From the NCBI GenBank assembly GCA_958298945.1, contig OY282609.1, positions 9,220,326 through 9,284,325 on the forward strand: a stretch of DNA of 64,000 bases. The letters are read 5' to 3'. This DNA is from Atherix ibis. Taxonomy: Eukaryota > Arthropoda > Insecta > Diptera > Athericidae. Below, in pieces: positions 49,320-61,063 of this stretch. The translations under genes were made by a program, and so were the position numbers. The notes below the pieces were generated by a model. The model saw only the letters and a program-made list of their open reading frames with translations. It was not told the origin of the DNA and did no database searches. Every line of letters begins with the position of its first letter. Positions within the stretch are counted from its first letter, which is position 1.

Positions 49320-49782
49320 TAATTTATTTTTTTATAATATATTTAATGAATTAAAATGTGTAAGCACGAAATAAATTCTTAATTGAACTCTATCAAAATT
49401 TTTTTAAATATTGTTTATTGTACTTTTCAGTTGATTTTTTTAGGACTGGAACCAATCTACTATTTTTCCATTTAGCCAATATCTTTTTTTACACGAACTT
49501 TTTGAGAACGTATCTATCGTGTAAAAAGAGAAGTAGGTGTAAGAATTAATTGAAAAATTTTAAAATTCCAAAATTGTTTGTTAAAAATTATGAAAAATTG
49601 CATTATATTTTCATGCACTTTTAAAAAAAAAAAAGCAAACCTAAAAAGATATTTAGAGTAGATTTTGTAAAATGAATGCTGTTAAATAGTAATTAAATAA
49701 AATGTTAACTAAAATTAGTGAATTTTTAACAGATTAGTAACATACTATAAATAATATTAAAAGCGAAAAATAAATTTGTATA
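49320..49782. other. A/T-rich spacer between two mariners
   Basis: No feature recognised. Confidence 0.5.
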
Positions 49783-51635
49783 GGGTTTTCGAATAAGAGT
49801 GATATGATTTCTTTTCAACAAAAAAAAAAACCACACTAATTGTTAAGGAAATTCAAATGTTTTTTATTTAATGGGTGAAGTACAATCGATACAATTAAGT
49901 TCTGAATAAAACGTCATTCAAATGACCTCCACGACTTATTTTACAGAAACGAATTTGATGAATTCAATTTTCGAGCACTTTTTCCACTAAATCAAGTCGT
50001 AAGTCATGAATAGCACGTTCAATATTGACTTCTAAAGCTTGAAAAGAGTCTGGTTTATTGCTAAAGACCAATGACTTCAAATAACCCCATAAGAAATATC
50101 AGTTCGGCTGAAAAGTTTATAAGGTTGACGTCTAGATGGCGCCTCTTGCAAAAATCTACTTAATTATCACAAAGCATCATCCTTCAAATGATTCCTGTCA
50201 AAATTTGAGATATAGCATTTTGAGTGAAGCAACTTTTGTTATTGAAAAAAAAAAATGGATAAACAAGAATTTCGTGTATTGATAAAGCATTGCATGAATA
50301 TTTGGGCATGCGAAAGCTGTGTGCAAAGTGGGTGCCGCGTGAGCTCACTGTGGACCAAAAACAACAACGTGTTGATGATTCTGAGCAGTGTTTGGAGCTG
50401 TTCAAGCGCAATTAACCCGAATTTTTGGGTCGATATGTGACAATGGATGAAACATGGCTCCGTCACTACACTCCAGAGTCCAATGGGCAGTCGGCAGAGT
50501 AGAGAGCGAGCAACGAACCGAATCCAAAGCGTGGAAAGACGCAACAGTCGGCTGGCAAGGTGATGGCGTCTATATTTTGGGATGCGCATGGTATAATATT
50601 CATTGACTATCTCCAGAAGGGACAGAGGATCAACAGCGACTATTATATAGCGTTATTGGATCGTTTGAAGAAAGAAATCGCTAAGAAACGGCCTCATTTG
50701 AAGAAGAAAAAAGTGTTGTTTGACCAACACAATGCACCGTGTCACAAGTCGATGAAAACGATGGTCAAACTCAATGAATTGGGCTACGAACTGCTTCCCC
50801 ATGCACCGTATTCTCCAGATCTGGCCCCCAGCGACTTTTTCCTGTTTGCAGACCTCAAGAGAATGCTCGCTGGCAAGAAATTTAAGACCGATGATGAAGT
50901 TATTGCCGAAACTGAGGCCTATTTTGAGGCAAAACCGAAAGAGTACTATAAAAATGGTATCGAAAAGTTGGAAGATCACTATAATCGCTGTATCGCCCTC
51001 GAAGGCAACTATGTTGAATAATAAAAATGAATTTTGCAAAAAAAATTTATTTTTACTGTATTATCTTATAAACTTTTCAGCCGAACTGTTAGTCTAATGG
51101 TGTTAAATCACAATTTCTTGAAATAATCAAATCTCCAAACTTTTCTCGCAATAATTCGGTTGTTGCACCTGCTGTGTGGCACGTAGCCCCGTCTTGTTGG
51201 AACCGAATATTGTCAAGATCAACTTCTTCCAATTTCGCCCATAAAAAGTTGGTTATCATCGACAGTAACGGTGTTACCAGTTTAATTTCGAAAAAAGTAC
51301 GGACCGATGATTCCACCAGACCAAAAACCACACCAAACTGTCAATTTAGATGAATGTAATGGGTGTTCATGAATAATTTATGCACCAGAATCGACAGTTT
51401 TCTTTATTTACCGCACCACTCAGATGAAAGTGACCGCACGAAAAGTTGCAATTGGAGAACGATTATTTTGATAATGAAATTGAATAATTTGTAAGCGTTG
51501 TTCTTGCGTATATCTCTCCATGATGAAATTATAAACATTACTGAATACAATGAAGAAGAGGAAAAAACAGATCATGAAATATTACAAATGGCCGAAACGT
51601 CACTTAAAAATCATATCACTCTTATTGGAAAACCC
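49783..51635 (-). mobile_element. Rosa-type mariner, internally deleted, split by a nested irritans-like mariner
   Basis: The ends are gggttttcgaataagagtga (49783, after TA 49781-49782) and its inverse ending at 51635 before TA. On the minus strand the coding remnant starts MERYTQEQRLQIIQF, jumps by deletion (tttcgtgcggtcactttcat) into a NKENCRFW-like block, then LTVWCGFWSGGI, then FQQDGATCHTAGATTELLR and ISRNCDLTPLD. The jump point is the same as in the copy at 42591. The nested element 50099-51089 interrupts the LDYFLWGYL region at a TA. The C-terminal remainder lies at 49783-50098. Confidence 0.85.
50099..51089 (+). mobile_element. Irritans-subfamily (Himar-like) mariner, deleted and dead
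   Basis: A 991-bp element with perfect 24-bp inner terminal repeats (cagttcggctgaaaagttta...) and TA on both sides (50097-50098 and 51090-51091). The start codon is at 50255 (MDKQEFRVLIKHC). About 100 codons are then deleted, joining to LGMRKLCAKWVPRELTVDQK. Stops follow KRN and QSAE. The frame 50560-51021 gives MASIFWDAHGIIFIDYL, NSDYYIALLDRL, then FDQHNAPCHKS, YSPDLAPSDFFLF and CIALEGNYVE. The second catalytic site has the order D-Q-H where the family has H-Q-D, so the catalytic Asp is His. Confidence 0.92.
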
Positions 51636-52855
51636 TATAAAAGGAACAATCTTATGAGCTAAACTAAAGCATAATTTTAGAGAAAAACTTAAAGAAAAAC
51701 GAATTCAATTTTCAAATATATAAAAAAAGAAAAAGCATAAATAATAATATGAAAAAAAAAAACAAAGCCAATATTCTTAATATATGTACAGATTGTCCAT
51801 TTGTGAATTATGTATATGCGAACACTGACTGACCTTGAATTCTTCGGTTCCTGTTTTATATACATCGCATTATATCCATTCCTGATTTATAGAATATATT
51901 ATATTATTTTTATTTGGTTTTTAATTGAAACAAGAAAAAATAATACGTTGTTTATATTTTAATTTTTTTGTACACATATACACGTATGATGTATATACGT
52001 TTACGTTTGGTTGATGTAGATAGTAATAAAAATATTTTTTTTTTTGCAGTTTAATATCCAAGAGAATTCCTATTATTATTTATCGATTTGTTTTTAATTT
52101 CTGAAAGAGAAATATATAAAAGAAATTTTTATTTAATTTATCTATGGTTATGTACAAAAAAAAAAGAAAGCAAAAAAAAGAAAGGAATACTATAACTTAT
52201 CACTTATCGCTATTGTAATTAACTCTCATTACCGAATGCTAGTATTACAAAAATAAATAAATAAATACATACACACAGTTATTGGGACCTCGATAAAATC
52301 AAAATTATTTATCATTTGTTGACACTTAACATATTGTAGAAATAACTAAGCAAACAGCATCAATTCATGACACCAAATCTTTCTACCTGTTTTACATGAG
52401 CATAAAAATTTTTAAAAGAGAGCGAAACAAAAAAGTTTTCAAAGTTCATTTTTCTCAAAATAACATTTAAATTAATAGTAATTATTGCACTTATGACTAA
52501 ATAGCTATTTTCATTATTGATTCTGCTCCTAAAAATCGATAAGAAATAAATTTTTTTTTTTATGGATTTTCTTATCAAAAACAGCGCGCATTTATGATTA
52601 TTTTTAAGTGTTTTTATTTGTTTGCTTTTTCTTTTAACAAAACAGTCTATATGGACTATTAGCTTGTTCATATGTATTTAGCTTTTTTTTTCTTTATCAG
52701 ATTTAAATATAAAATGCTTAATTCTTATTATTAATGAAGAAAAATTTCATTTTTTTTTTAAGTTTTGTGAATGTAATTTTGCAAATTATAATAAAAACCT
52801 AAAAAAAATTTCGAATAGGTTTAAAAAAAAAAATATTTTAACATTTTAGATGATT
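51636..52855. other. A/T-rich spacer
   Basis: A/T-rich. No gene, repeat or RNA feature recognised. Confidence 0.5.
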
Positions 52856-53505
52856 TCTTTACAGGCCGCCACTGGAAAAACTGAAGAGTTTGGAAAAGTC
52901 ATAACTTCTTTTTTGTAGGTTATAAAGCTTTTTCAAGCGCGAAGGAAATGCCGGCAATATTTTTTAATGTTAGAGAATATCTTCTAGTTGATTCAGAACA
53001 TTTAAAAAAAACAGGATCAATCGGTAATCTCTCGGGAAGAGATCATTAGCGCACTGTTACATTGTTTCAGGACAAATTTTCAGAGACTGCATTTAAAAAT
53101 TGTCCAAGCTAATCAGCAGCGCCTGCAGTAAACCATTCGATTTAAATACCTAACCATTATCAGGTACATTAAAAAATAAAACTGTTGATTTGAGTGTACT
53201 GAGATCATCAATTGGATCGCCAAAAATGCACTGTTTGGTGCGGTAATCAGGAGTTATCGACCACGATCTCATTGAAAATACGAAAAATCAACCAGAATAA
53301 ATCAACGGGGTGGAGGGGGAGGGTTGTGTGGTCTGTATAGGGGACAGCAATCGAAGAAAATCAGGAGGTTATGGTTCCAACACTCTCCTACAAAAAAATT
53401 TCAGTGAACAAATAATGACAAAAAAATCCGAGTTTATTTGGCCTGATTTGACGGCACCAGACTTTCTTTAGTAGAGCTACTTGAATTTACGTAACCTAAC
53501 CTCGA
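52856..53505 (+). mobile_element. DDE transposase relic (mariner-related, PDLTAPDFFLW type)
   Basis: Broken plus-strand frames give a degraded NKTVDL/NCxFEC block near 53170, LFGAVIRS/CLVR near 53225-53250 and SEFIWPDLTAPDFL near 53430-53470, followed by SYLNLR. The last block resembles the third-Asp region of ITm transposases of the WPxRSPDLTAPDFFLWGYL kind. Highly degraded, with no ends identified. Confidence 0.5.
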
Positions 53506-53513
53506 ATTAAATA

Positions 53514-54370
53514 CAGGGTGGACCATTTAAAAGTTTAAGAATTAAACACAACATCATTTAAATGACTGCCACGGGTGGGCTAACAGTACCCCATTCGCTC
53601 GACCCAATTTTTCAGTACATTTTCGATTGTTTGGGCCTATATCTCTTCAATGGCAACTTAGATTTCGTGTTTCAAGGCCTCAATTGTCTCTGGATGGCTT
53701 GCGTGGTATTTATCCTTAAGGGCTCCCCACAGAAAATAATCCAACGGCGGGCTCAAATCACAGCTCCAAGGCGGCCAATTGACATCAGAATTTCGGCTGA
53801 TTATTCGGTTTTCGAAAGCAGTCCCTAAAAGTTGGATTGTTATGTTGGCTGTGTGGCAAGTGGCCCCGTCTTGCTGAAACCAAATGTCGTCCATGCCATT
53901 CTCTTCAACTTTTGGAAATAAAAATTCGTTGAGCATGCGACGATAGTGCTCACCATTGACTCGTTGTGGATGCATCGGCTTTTCCATGGTGACGTATGGA
54001 TTTTCTGAGCCCCAGATCGGACAATTTTGTTTGTTGACAAACCCATCGAGATGGAAATGTGCCTCATCTTGAGCCCATTGATCAAACCGAAAACGAATCG
54101 GATGGTCATGTGGCTTTAGTTGTTGGATTAATTGAACTTTGTAAGCTTTCATACCGAGGTCTTTGTGCAAAATTCTCAACAAAGAATTGTGAGAAATGTT
54201 CAATTCCTGAAGTAAGTTCTCAATATTTCCCAGTTTTCTTCAAGCGTATGGATTACCATTTCTTAAAATTCAGACTTTCAACTAACAATCTATCAATTCA
54301 TGATGACATTTAACACTCAAGTACTTCAAATAAATAGTGGTTCAAAATGCAACCGCTAGATGGACCACAC
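53514..54370 (-). mobile_element. Rosa-type mariner, second subtype, internally deleted
   Basis: The TA-flanked ends are cagggtggaccattt (53514) and its approximate inverse agatggaccacac (ending 54370). The minus-strand frame 53658-54203 encodes NISHNSLLRILHKDLGMKAY, then IQQLKPHDH, then a short deletion before DEAHFHLDGF (first Asp), then FQQDGATCHTANITIQLL (second Asp) and SRNSDVNWPPWSCDLS followed by PPLDYFLWGALK (third Asp, one residue further than 41). The N-terminal ~100 codons are missing. It is better preserved than the other rosa relics but incomplete. Confidence 0.83.
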
Positions 54371-55494
54371 TATAAATTTAGCAATTCAAGAAGAGAACAT
54401 TTAAGAAAATGCTTTCTTAAATCGTGACAAATGCTGCTGCAAGAGCCTATGTATGTCGGTGAGCTGGAAAGTGGTGGTCATTGGAGGAATATGGTTTTTC
54501 ATAAATAGTACACAAAATAGATCCATTAATTATATTTTGCAATAAAATATAAAAAAAAAATTAAAACGTTTGTAAAACTTATTCGTCTTTTATTGTTTAT
54601 ATCATTTAGTCTGTCTGTTATTGGCTATTCTGTACAATCTCTAATGATTAATAATTCATTTACTCAATTAAAACAAAAACTTATTACGTAATTAAAGTGC
54701 TTAATTTTTTTTCGGGAATTTCTGATAGATACGAAGAAATCTGAATCATTTTCTAAACACATAAAAATAATATAAGGCAATTTGCCCCAATTAAAAGAGA
54801 GATGATTAAAGAAATCACTTCATTGCTGGCAGTTACTTGATGACTGATTTTTTCGTTGAATTGTGACCAATAAGGACTTGTGTCTTTAAATTTATTATAC
54901 TTTTGAGCAAAACGTTCTAGAAACAATTTCTGCTCCATTTTTTTTTCGCCCAAGAACAAATTGTAGGACATTGATTTAATTTTATTTTAATAAATGTTAT
55001 TTTTTCATAAAAATATTTTAGATTATAATTTAGGAAGGAAAAAAAAAATTCGATTCAAAATGAAGTTGTTTTTTGGAAAGGAAATATTAACGTACCTCAA
55101 AAAAAAATTATTGTAATTACAAAAAAAAAGTAAAAAACCTATTCTCACTCAATTATGCAAACATCAAAATTGACAGCTGCTCACAATTGAACATAAAAAA
55201 TTACGAGTACACTCTATTCTCGTTTTATGCGTTTTTAGAATAATGCGATGAAACAAAAAAATTTTTTTTTAAATAATGTTAGTGCGTAATTGTGGATTTA
55301 CAAAATTTTGTTTAAATTTTAGTGCGTAATTAATATGCATTCAATTTGTTGTACTGTTCTAGCTTTGAAAATTTGTGTACCTTTTTATTACTCAGTAGAA
55401 AACAAAACTCTATGAAAGAAGGTTACTACTGGAAGATAAGTTTTTTTCTATAAATTTTTTTAGTCCTCTTAAGCAAAATCTGTGATAATAATAA
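54371..55494. other. A/T-rich spacer around a small candidate ORF
   Basis: A/T-rich. The only notable content is the 72-codon minus-strand ORF listed separately. Confidence 0.45.
54753..54971 (-). CDS. Candidate 72-residue single-pass membrane protein
   Basis: The frame begins MSYNLFLGEKKMEQKLFLER after an insect-like start context (aaatcaATG). It has a charged, partly amphipathic N-terminal ~45 residues with an aromatic SPYWSQF motif, then a C-terminal hydrophobic segment (VISLIISLLIGANCLILFL) long enough to span a membrane. I do not recognise the family. Chance frames of this length are common in this DNA, so the call rests only on the orderly charged-then-hydrophobic layout and the start context. 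Confidence 0.35.
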   Translation of the reverse strand: MSYNLFLGEKKMEQKLFLERFAQKYNKFKDTSPYWSQFNEKISHQVTASNEVISLIISLLIGANCLILFLCV

Positions 55495-55770
55495 TAAAAA
55501 ACAAAAACAGAAAAGGAGTGCAATTTCGCTAGAAATCAAAATTATAATTCTGGATCGCTTGGCGAATGGAGAATGATCTCAACAGTAGGTAAACATTGTA
55601 ATTTAGGCGAATCTACTATTAGAGCAATAAAAAACAAAATGAAACGGCAATAAGAAAATCAGTCATATCTGGTACAAAAATGGGTGCTAAAATTTCATCA
55701 TATTCAAGAGACACTTTAATAGAAAAAAACGGAAAAGGCTCTCGTAATTTGAGAATCATCTTTTTATTTA
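55495..55770 (+). mobile_element. Pogo/Tigger-like transposon relic, N-terminal part
   Basis: Plus-strand pieces read KRSAISLEIKIIILDRLANG, then GKHCNLGESTIRAIK, then SGTKMGAKISSYSRDTLIEK and TEKALVI. This is the CENP-B-type helix-turn-helix region of Tigger/jerky-like transposases. Two frameshifts are present and the catalytic domain is absent. Confidence 0.7.
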
Positions 55771-55868
55771 CAAATATTTTTTTCGTCCAATATTTTGAGC
55801 AATTTTCCATATTTTTTCATGATATTTCTAACTTTTTTTATGCGATTTTTTAAATGATTTTCCATAAA

Positions 55869-56736
55869 CGAGGTCTGTTGAAAAAGTATCGCGAATTTTG
55901 TGTTTTTTCAAAAATTATTTATTTATTCATGAATATCGATTTTGTCCCCTTCAAAGTAATCCCCACCAGATATTAACGTATACACTTGTGCTAACGTTTT
56001 TTCCAATCCTCGAAGCACTTAAAAAAATCATTTTTTGTGATCTTGTTCAGCTCCTCCTACTTCGATGCCGTCTTTATCTCCTCAATCGTAGCGTAGCGTC
56101 GTCCTTTCACGGGGCTCTTCCGTTTTGGGAACAAGAAAAAGTAATAGGGGGCCAGATCTAGGGAATACGGTGGCTGCGGCATTATTAGTGTGTTGTTTTT
56201 TGCCAAAAATGGCAAAATCCAATTTTCGTTCTTATGGAAGAACGTTTCTGGCAGATTTCTTCGCGCAACTTACTCATTACTTGCAGGCAATATTTCTTAT
56301 TGACTGTTCTACCCTGTGGCAAGAACTCATGATGCGTCACGCCCCTGCAATCGAAGAAAACTGTAAGCAAAACCTTCACATTCGACCGAACTTGGCGGTT
56401 TTTTCGGTCTTGGCTTTTGCGGCAGCTTTCATTGAGATGATTACGTCATAACCATAAAGCCATGATTCGTCACCAGTTATGACCCTCTGGAGCAAATTTG
56501 GGTGGTCGCAAACAGAGTCCAACAGCTCCTTAGCAATGTTAATGCGATGCTGTTTTTGGTCGAAATTGAGCAAAAATCGAAGACGAGCCAAAACACGTGC
56601 AACCAAAGCAGCGGTCAAAAACTGGTCGGCATAAGTGAGAGACATGAGTACCAACGTAACGCCACAAAAAATCTAAAATCGAATATACGTAACCCGCGGA
56701 ATTTCAAAACTCGCGATACTTTTTGAACAGAACTCG
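55869..56736 (-). mobile_element. Family A mariner, internally deleted copy with a normal 3' end
   Basis: The left end (cgaggtctgttgaaaaagta) is the element's 3' end and the right end (ctttttgaacagaactcg, then TA at 56737) is its 5' end. On the minus strand: leader, then FDQKQHRINIAKELLDSV with no helix-turn-helix part, GDESWLYGYDV, LLTVFFDCRGV-HHEFLPQGRTV, then a gap, and a C-terminus including FFKCFEDWKK-like and DGDYFEGDKIDI remains near 55920-56050. Several indels are present, including loss of the second-Asp region. Confidence 0.86.
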
Positions 56737-58045
56737 TATACTATTTCAATATTTTTTTCTTTTTTTTTTTTTTAATAAAGAATAATTTCTAATTATTTAA
56801 AACAGCATAAAACGACAATAGAGTGTATATGAAAAATTTGACAGAATAAATGGAGAAGTAACAAATTTATATTGAAAAAATAGTTTTTTCTCCTAAAAAT
56901 ATTCCAATTAATAAAAATTACAAGTTTTTATGAAAATTCCATTATTTTTATTAAAAAAAAAAAGAAGCTAAAAATAAATTTTCGGAAGTAAATAATTATT
57001 CCAGTTCCGATTTCGACTCAAGAAGACATATTTTGATTGTTTATATTCTATGAAATTAATATGCAAATAAAAACAATAAAAAATAGAACTAAATATAAAT
57101 AGTTAAAAAATGAACGGGAAAAAATTATGGTAGACATTTTTAAAGTTGAATAAACTGTCAAATATTACCATAACGATTTATAGCAATGAATCCATAACAA
57201 TTTATGGAAAATTGACAGTTTAAAAATGTTTTAGGTACCGTCGGATATGTACTAATGGCCCCCCGGATCATAGTAACGCTAAATTTGTATGCATACCGAA
57301 AACAATTTAGAATTATTAATTCATTAACGATTATTTATAATAAAAATACAATTTTCTTTTCAGGTACGCACACATACTCTTTAATAAAAAAAATAAATAA
57401 AATCACACACCAAATCTACAATCAACTTCCGTGCTAGTGTTTGTGCAGAAGACTTCGAAAGAAAAAAAACCTATAATCTTTTTTGTTAGAAAAGAAAAAT
57501 AATTTTTTCTTTCATTTTTTTCAGCGAAAAAACATATAACTCTTACATTCTTACGTACATACAATAAATTTATAGAAAGAACGAACTAACTACACAAAGA
57601 TCTACAATATATAAACAGATAGAATGGAAATCAGAAAAAACAGCCTGTAAACGAGAAAAGAAGAAAAAGCAACACCCAGAAACGGGGTTATTCACTCTTT
57701 TCGCCTTTTAGTAAATATGCATAACGAATCACCATCAATTGTTATTTGAATTAGATTCAAATCGAATTCGAGAAGGTTTCTTTTTTGAGTAAATACTTTT
57801 TTCTCTCTTGTGATTCTGTATTCAGCAATATTGAATGCAAGTCGATTGGGCGGGTGGGTGGTTGGTGGTGGTCGTTTGAAATTTTATAAAAGGAGCACAA
57901 AAATAATCCTCTCTTCCTTTTGATAACAATGACAACAAGAGAACCGCAATAATTATTGATGATAATAACAAAATTTACCTCTTGTAAAAGTATGCGATTT
58001 TTTTTAAAATAAGTTTTCTATAATCGTACATAAATTTATAGTGTA
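56737..58045. other. A/T-rich spacer with one inverted repeat
   Basis: No gene recognised. The inverted repeat at 57134-57229 is listed separately. Confidence 0.5.
57134..57229. repeat. Imperfect inverted repeat, possible tiny MITE
   Basis: The arms pair in three blocks: acatttttaaa (57134-57144) with tttaaaaatgt (57219-57229), aaactgtcaa (57152-57161) with ttgacagttt (57212-57221), and ccataa (57168-57173) with ttatgg (57202-57207). There is no coding sequence. It could fold as a hairpin of about 95 nt. Confidence 0.6.
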
Positions 58046-58870
58046 CGAGGTCTGTTCAAAAAGTATCGCGAATTTTGAATTTCCGTGGTTTATATATATT
58101 CGATTTTTTTATGGCGTTATGTTGGTACTCATGTCTCTCACTTATGCCGACAAGTTTTTGACAGCTGCTTTCCTTGAACGTGTTTTGGCTCATTTAAAAA
58201 AATGGATCAAACAATCTGTTTCGGGAACAAGAAAAAGTCACAGGGAGCCGGATCTGGGGAATACGGTGGCTGCGGCATTATTAGTGTGTTATTTTTGGCA
58301 AAAAATGGCAAAAGCCAATTTTTGTTCTTTCAAAAATCCGGGCGTTCCTGGCGGATTGCTTCGCGCAACTTGCGCATAACTTGCAGGTAATATTCCTTAT
58401 TGACCGTTCTACCCTGTGGCAAGAACTCATGATGCATTACGCCCCTGCAATCGAAGAAAACTGGCCCATTCGACCGAACTTGGCGCGCTTTTTTCGGTCT
58501 TGGCTCGTGCGGCAGCTTTCATTGAGATGATTGAGCTTTGGTTTCCACGTCATAACCATAAACCCATGATTCATCACCAGTTATGACCCTCTGGATCAAA
58601 TTTGGGTCATCGCGAACATAGTCCAACAGCTCCTTAGCAATGTTAATGTGATGCTGTTTTTGGTCGAAAATGGGCAAAAATCGAAGACGAAAAAAAAATT
58701 TGGGCAAAAATCGAAGCTGTCAAAAATTTACTGAACATTCAAAATGGCCGAACTTGTCGGCATAAGTGAGAGACATGAGTACCAACATAACGCCACAAAA
58801 AAAATTCGAAAATCGAAGATACGTAACCCGCGGAAATTCAAAACTCGCGATACTTTTTGAACAGACCTCG
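58046..58870. mobile_element. Fold-back derivative of family A mariner (copy 3)
   Basis: 825 bp, TA-flanked (58044-58045 and 58871-58872). The left arm is the 5' terminal repeat and leader, ending atggatcaaacaatctg near 58202-58218. The right arm (~58655-58870) is the same 5' region inverted. The middle is transposase sequence on the minus strand, entered through cgggaacaagaaaaagtcac (the reverse of FLFP). The best minus frame (58519-58707) reads FDQKQHHINIAKELLDYVRD and GDESWVYGYDVETKAQS. A short segment (tcgaagacgaaaaaaaaattt) is duplicated in the right arm. Confidence 0.88.
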
Positions 58871-59832
58871 TATACTATTTCGATATTTTTATTTTTTTAA
58901 TAAAGAATAATTTAACAAAAGTGAATGGATTCACCTTGTAGTCGTTGTGCTTGTGTTAAATACCAAATATTACTATTACTACTTACACTATAATATTAGA
59001 CTAAAAATGTATTTGATTAAAATATTTATTTCATAATATTTTCTTGGTCAATTACCTGTCTACCTACCTACCTAACTATCCGCCATACTTATGTTTCTAT
59101 CTAAAATATTACCTGTTATGCTATGCCGAAAATATATTTTTATTGCCCTCTCTCCTTTGTTTCTCTTTTATGATAACTTATTTAGTTTGTGTATGTTATT
59201 TTTTTTTTTTTTTGCTTTTTCCCTCACAATCTATAGTAAAATGAGTAATAATTTAAAAAAGAAAAAATTTTTATTTATAAAAACTTGTTGCTAATATTAA
59301 TTTTTACTACAATTTTGAAAGTTTCTATTTTTGCTTATTTATTCGGATAAATGGAATATGTTTGTATAGAGTAAAAATAATTTATTATTTTGTAAAATAA
59401 ATTTTTGAGGCTTTATAGCAACAAAAAAAATAAACCAGAAAAACAGTGGAATTATCGATCAACCTTCATTGAAGGTTTTTTGTTTTCTTCTTTTTTTTTT
59501 TTTGTTAAATATATTTTTGCTATTTTTATTTAAATTATTTTTTAATTACATTTTATTTTTGAAAAAAAAAAATTTTTTTCCATAAAAAATAAAATCATAT
59601 CAATATGTTTGGTTAATTTTTATAGTTTTGAGGTATTTTTACGTTAAATAGTATAAAAGATAAGCTGTCAAAGATAAGGTTTTAGTTCTTTAAATATTAA
59701 TATCTCTTACGTCAAAATATTGCAATGTTGAAAGGCCTTAACTGATTTTAAAATTTATGTTATAATTGTTTTTTTTTCATGAACACATAAGATTATTTTT
59801 GGAATTTTTTGGTCAATATAGGAACTGATATA
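58871..59832. other. A/T-rich spacer
   Basis: A/T-rich with long T runs. No feature recognised. Confidence 0.5.
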
Positions 59833-61063
59833 CCAGGGGTATAAGCTTAAATCTGCTGTTTGGTAATAGATGGCGTGAGTGAGCTTATTAAGCTACTATG
59901 GGCACGGTATGTTTTTTTTTATGAGTTTGACATCTGTCAACATTAATCAGTGCACATTGTCAGCAATTTCGTACAACATACATTTTTCTTTTGGTAATCA
60001 TGTCTAGTTTTGTGCCAGAAAAAGAGCATATGCGGGAAGCTTTGCTTTTCTGCTTCATTTTGAAGAAATCAATTGCCTAATCGCATTGAATGCTTATGGA
60101 GGCCTATGGTGACAGTGATTTATCGGAAACAACGTGTCGAAATTGGTTTCAAACGGTAATTTTGACTTGTGGAACAAGAAGCGTGAAAATCGGCCTAGGA
60201 AGGTTGAGGACCATTAATTGCAGGCTCTTTTGGACGAAGACGATACCCAATCGCAAAAAATGTTCGCGGAGCAATTGGGTGTTACTGAAACATCCATTTC
60301 CTTGCTACTGCGTGCCATGGGAAAGATTGAAAAGATCGGAAAATGGGTGCCGCATGAATTGAACAATAGGCAGATGGAGCGACGCCAAAACACATGCGAA
60401 ATCTTGCTCGCCAGACAAAAAAGAAAGTCGTTCCTGCATCGGATTGTGGCAGGCGATGAAAAGTGGATATATTTCGAGAATCCTAAACGCAAGAAATCGT
60501 GGGTTGATAACGGCCAACCATCAACATCTTCCCCAAGACCAAATCGCTTCGGACGGAAGACGATGCTGTGTGTTTGGTGGGATCAGCAGGATATCGTCTA
60601 CTATGAGATGTTGAAACCTGGTAAAACTGTCAATGCCCACCACTACCACTACCACCAACAACTGATCAAATTGCACCGTGCTCTGCGTGAAAAAAGGACA
60701 TATTATCAACAAAGGCATGACCAGCTTATTTTCCTCCTCGACAACGCACCATCGCACACGTCAAAAATGGTCCGAAACTATTTGGAGACACTCAACTGGG
60801 AAGTGCTGCTCCACCCCGCTTATTCACCAGACCTGGCTACCATCTGTTTTCGTCAATGGGTCACGCGCTCTCTGAGCAGCACTTTGATTCTTACGAAGAC
60901 GTCCGAAAATGGCTTGATGAGTGGTTTGCCTTGAAAGTGAAGGAATTTCCTTCCACTTTGGCGTGGTATCTTGAGAAATGGGAAAAATGTGTAGCTAGCA
61001 AAGACAAGTACTATGAATAAATTTGTTTTTGCTGTCTATGGAAAAAACAGCGGATTTAAGCCT
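59833..61063 (+). mobile_element. Mos1-like (mauritiana) mariner with eroded 3' end
   Basis: A TA at 59831-59832, then ccaggggtataagcttaaat. The start codon is at ~60000 (MSSFVPEKEHM). Stops and frameshifts occupy the first ~75 codons. The frame 60218-60934 is then open for 238 codons: QALLDEDDTQSQKMFAEQLG, WVPHELNNRQMERRQNTCEI, GDEKWIYF (first Asp), CVWWDQQDIVYYEML and FLLDNAPSHTSK (second Asp, flanking His lost). A deletion after YSPDLA removes the third Asp and shifts the frame. The 3' repeat reads cagcggatttaagcctaaat, losing the outer bases. Confidence 0.9.
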
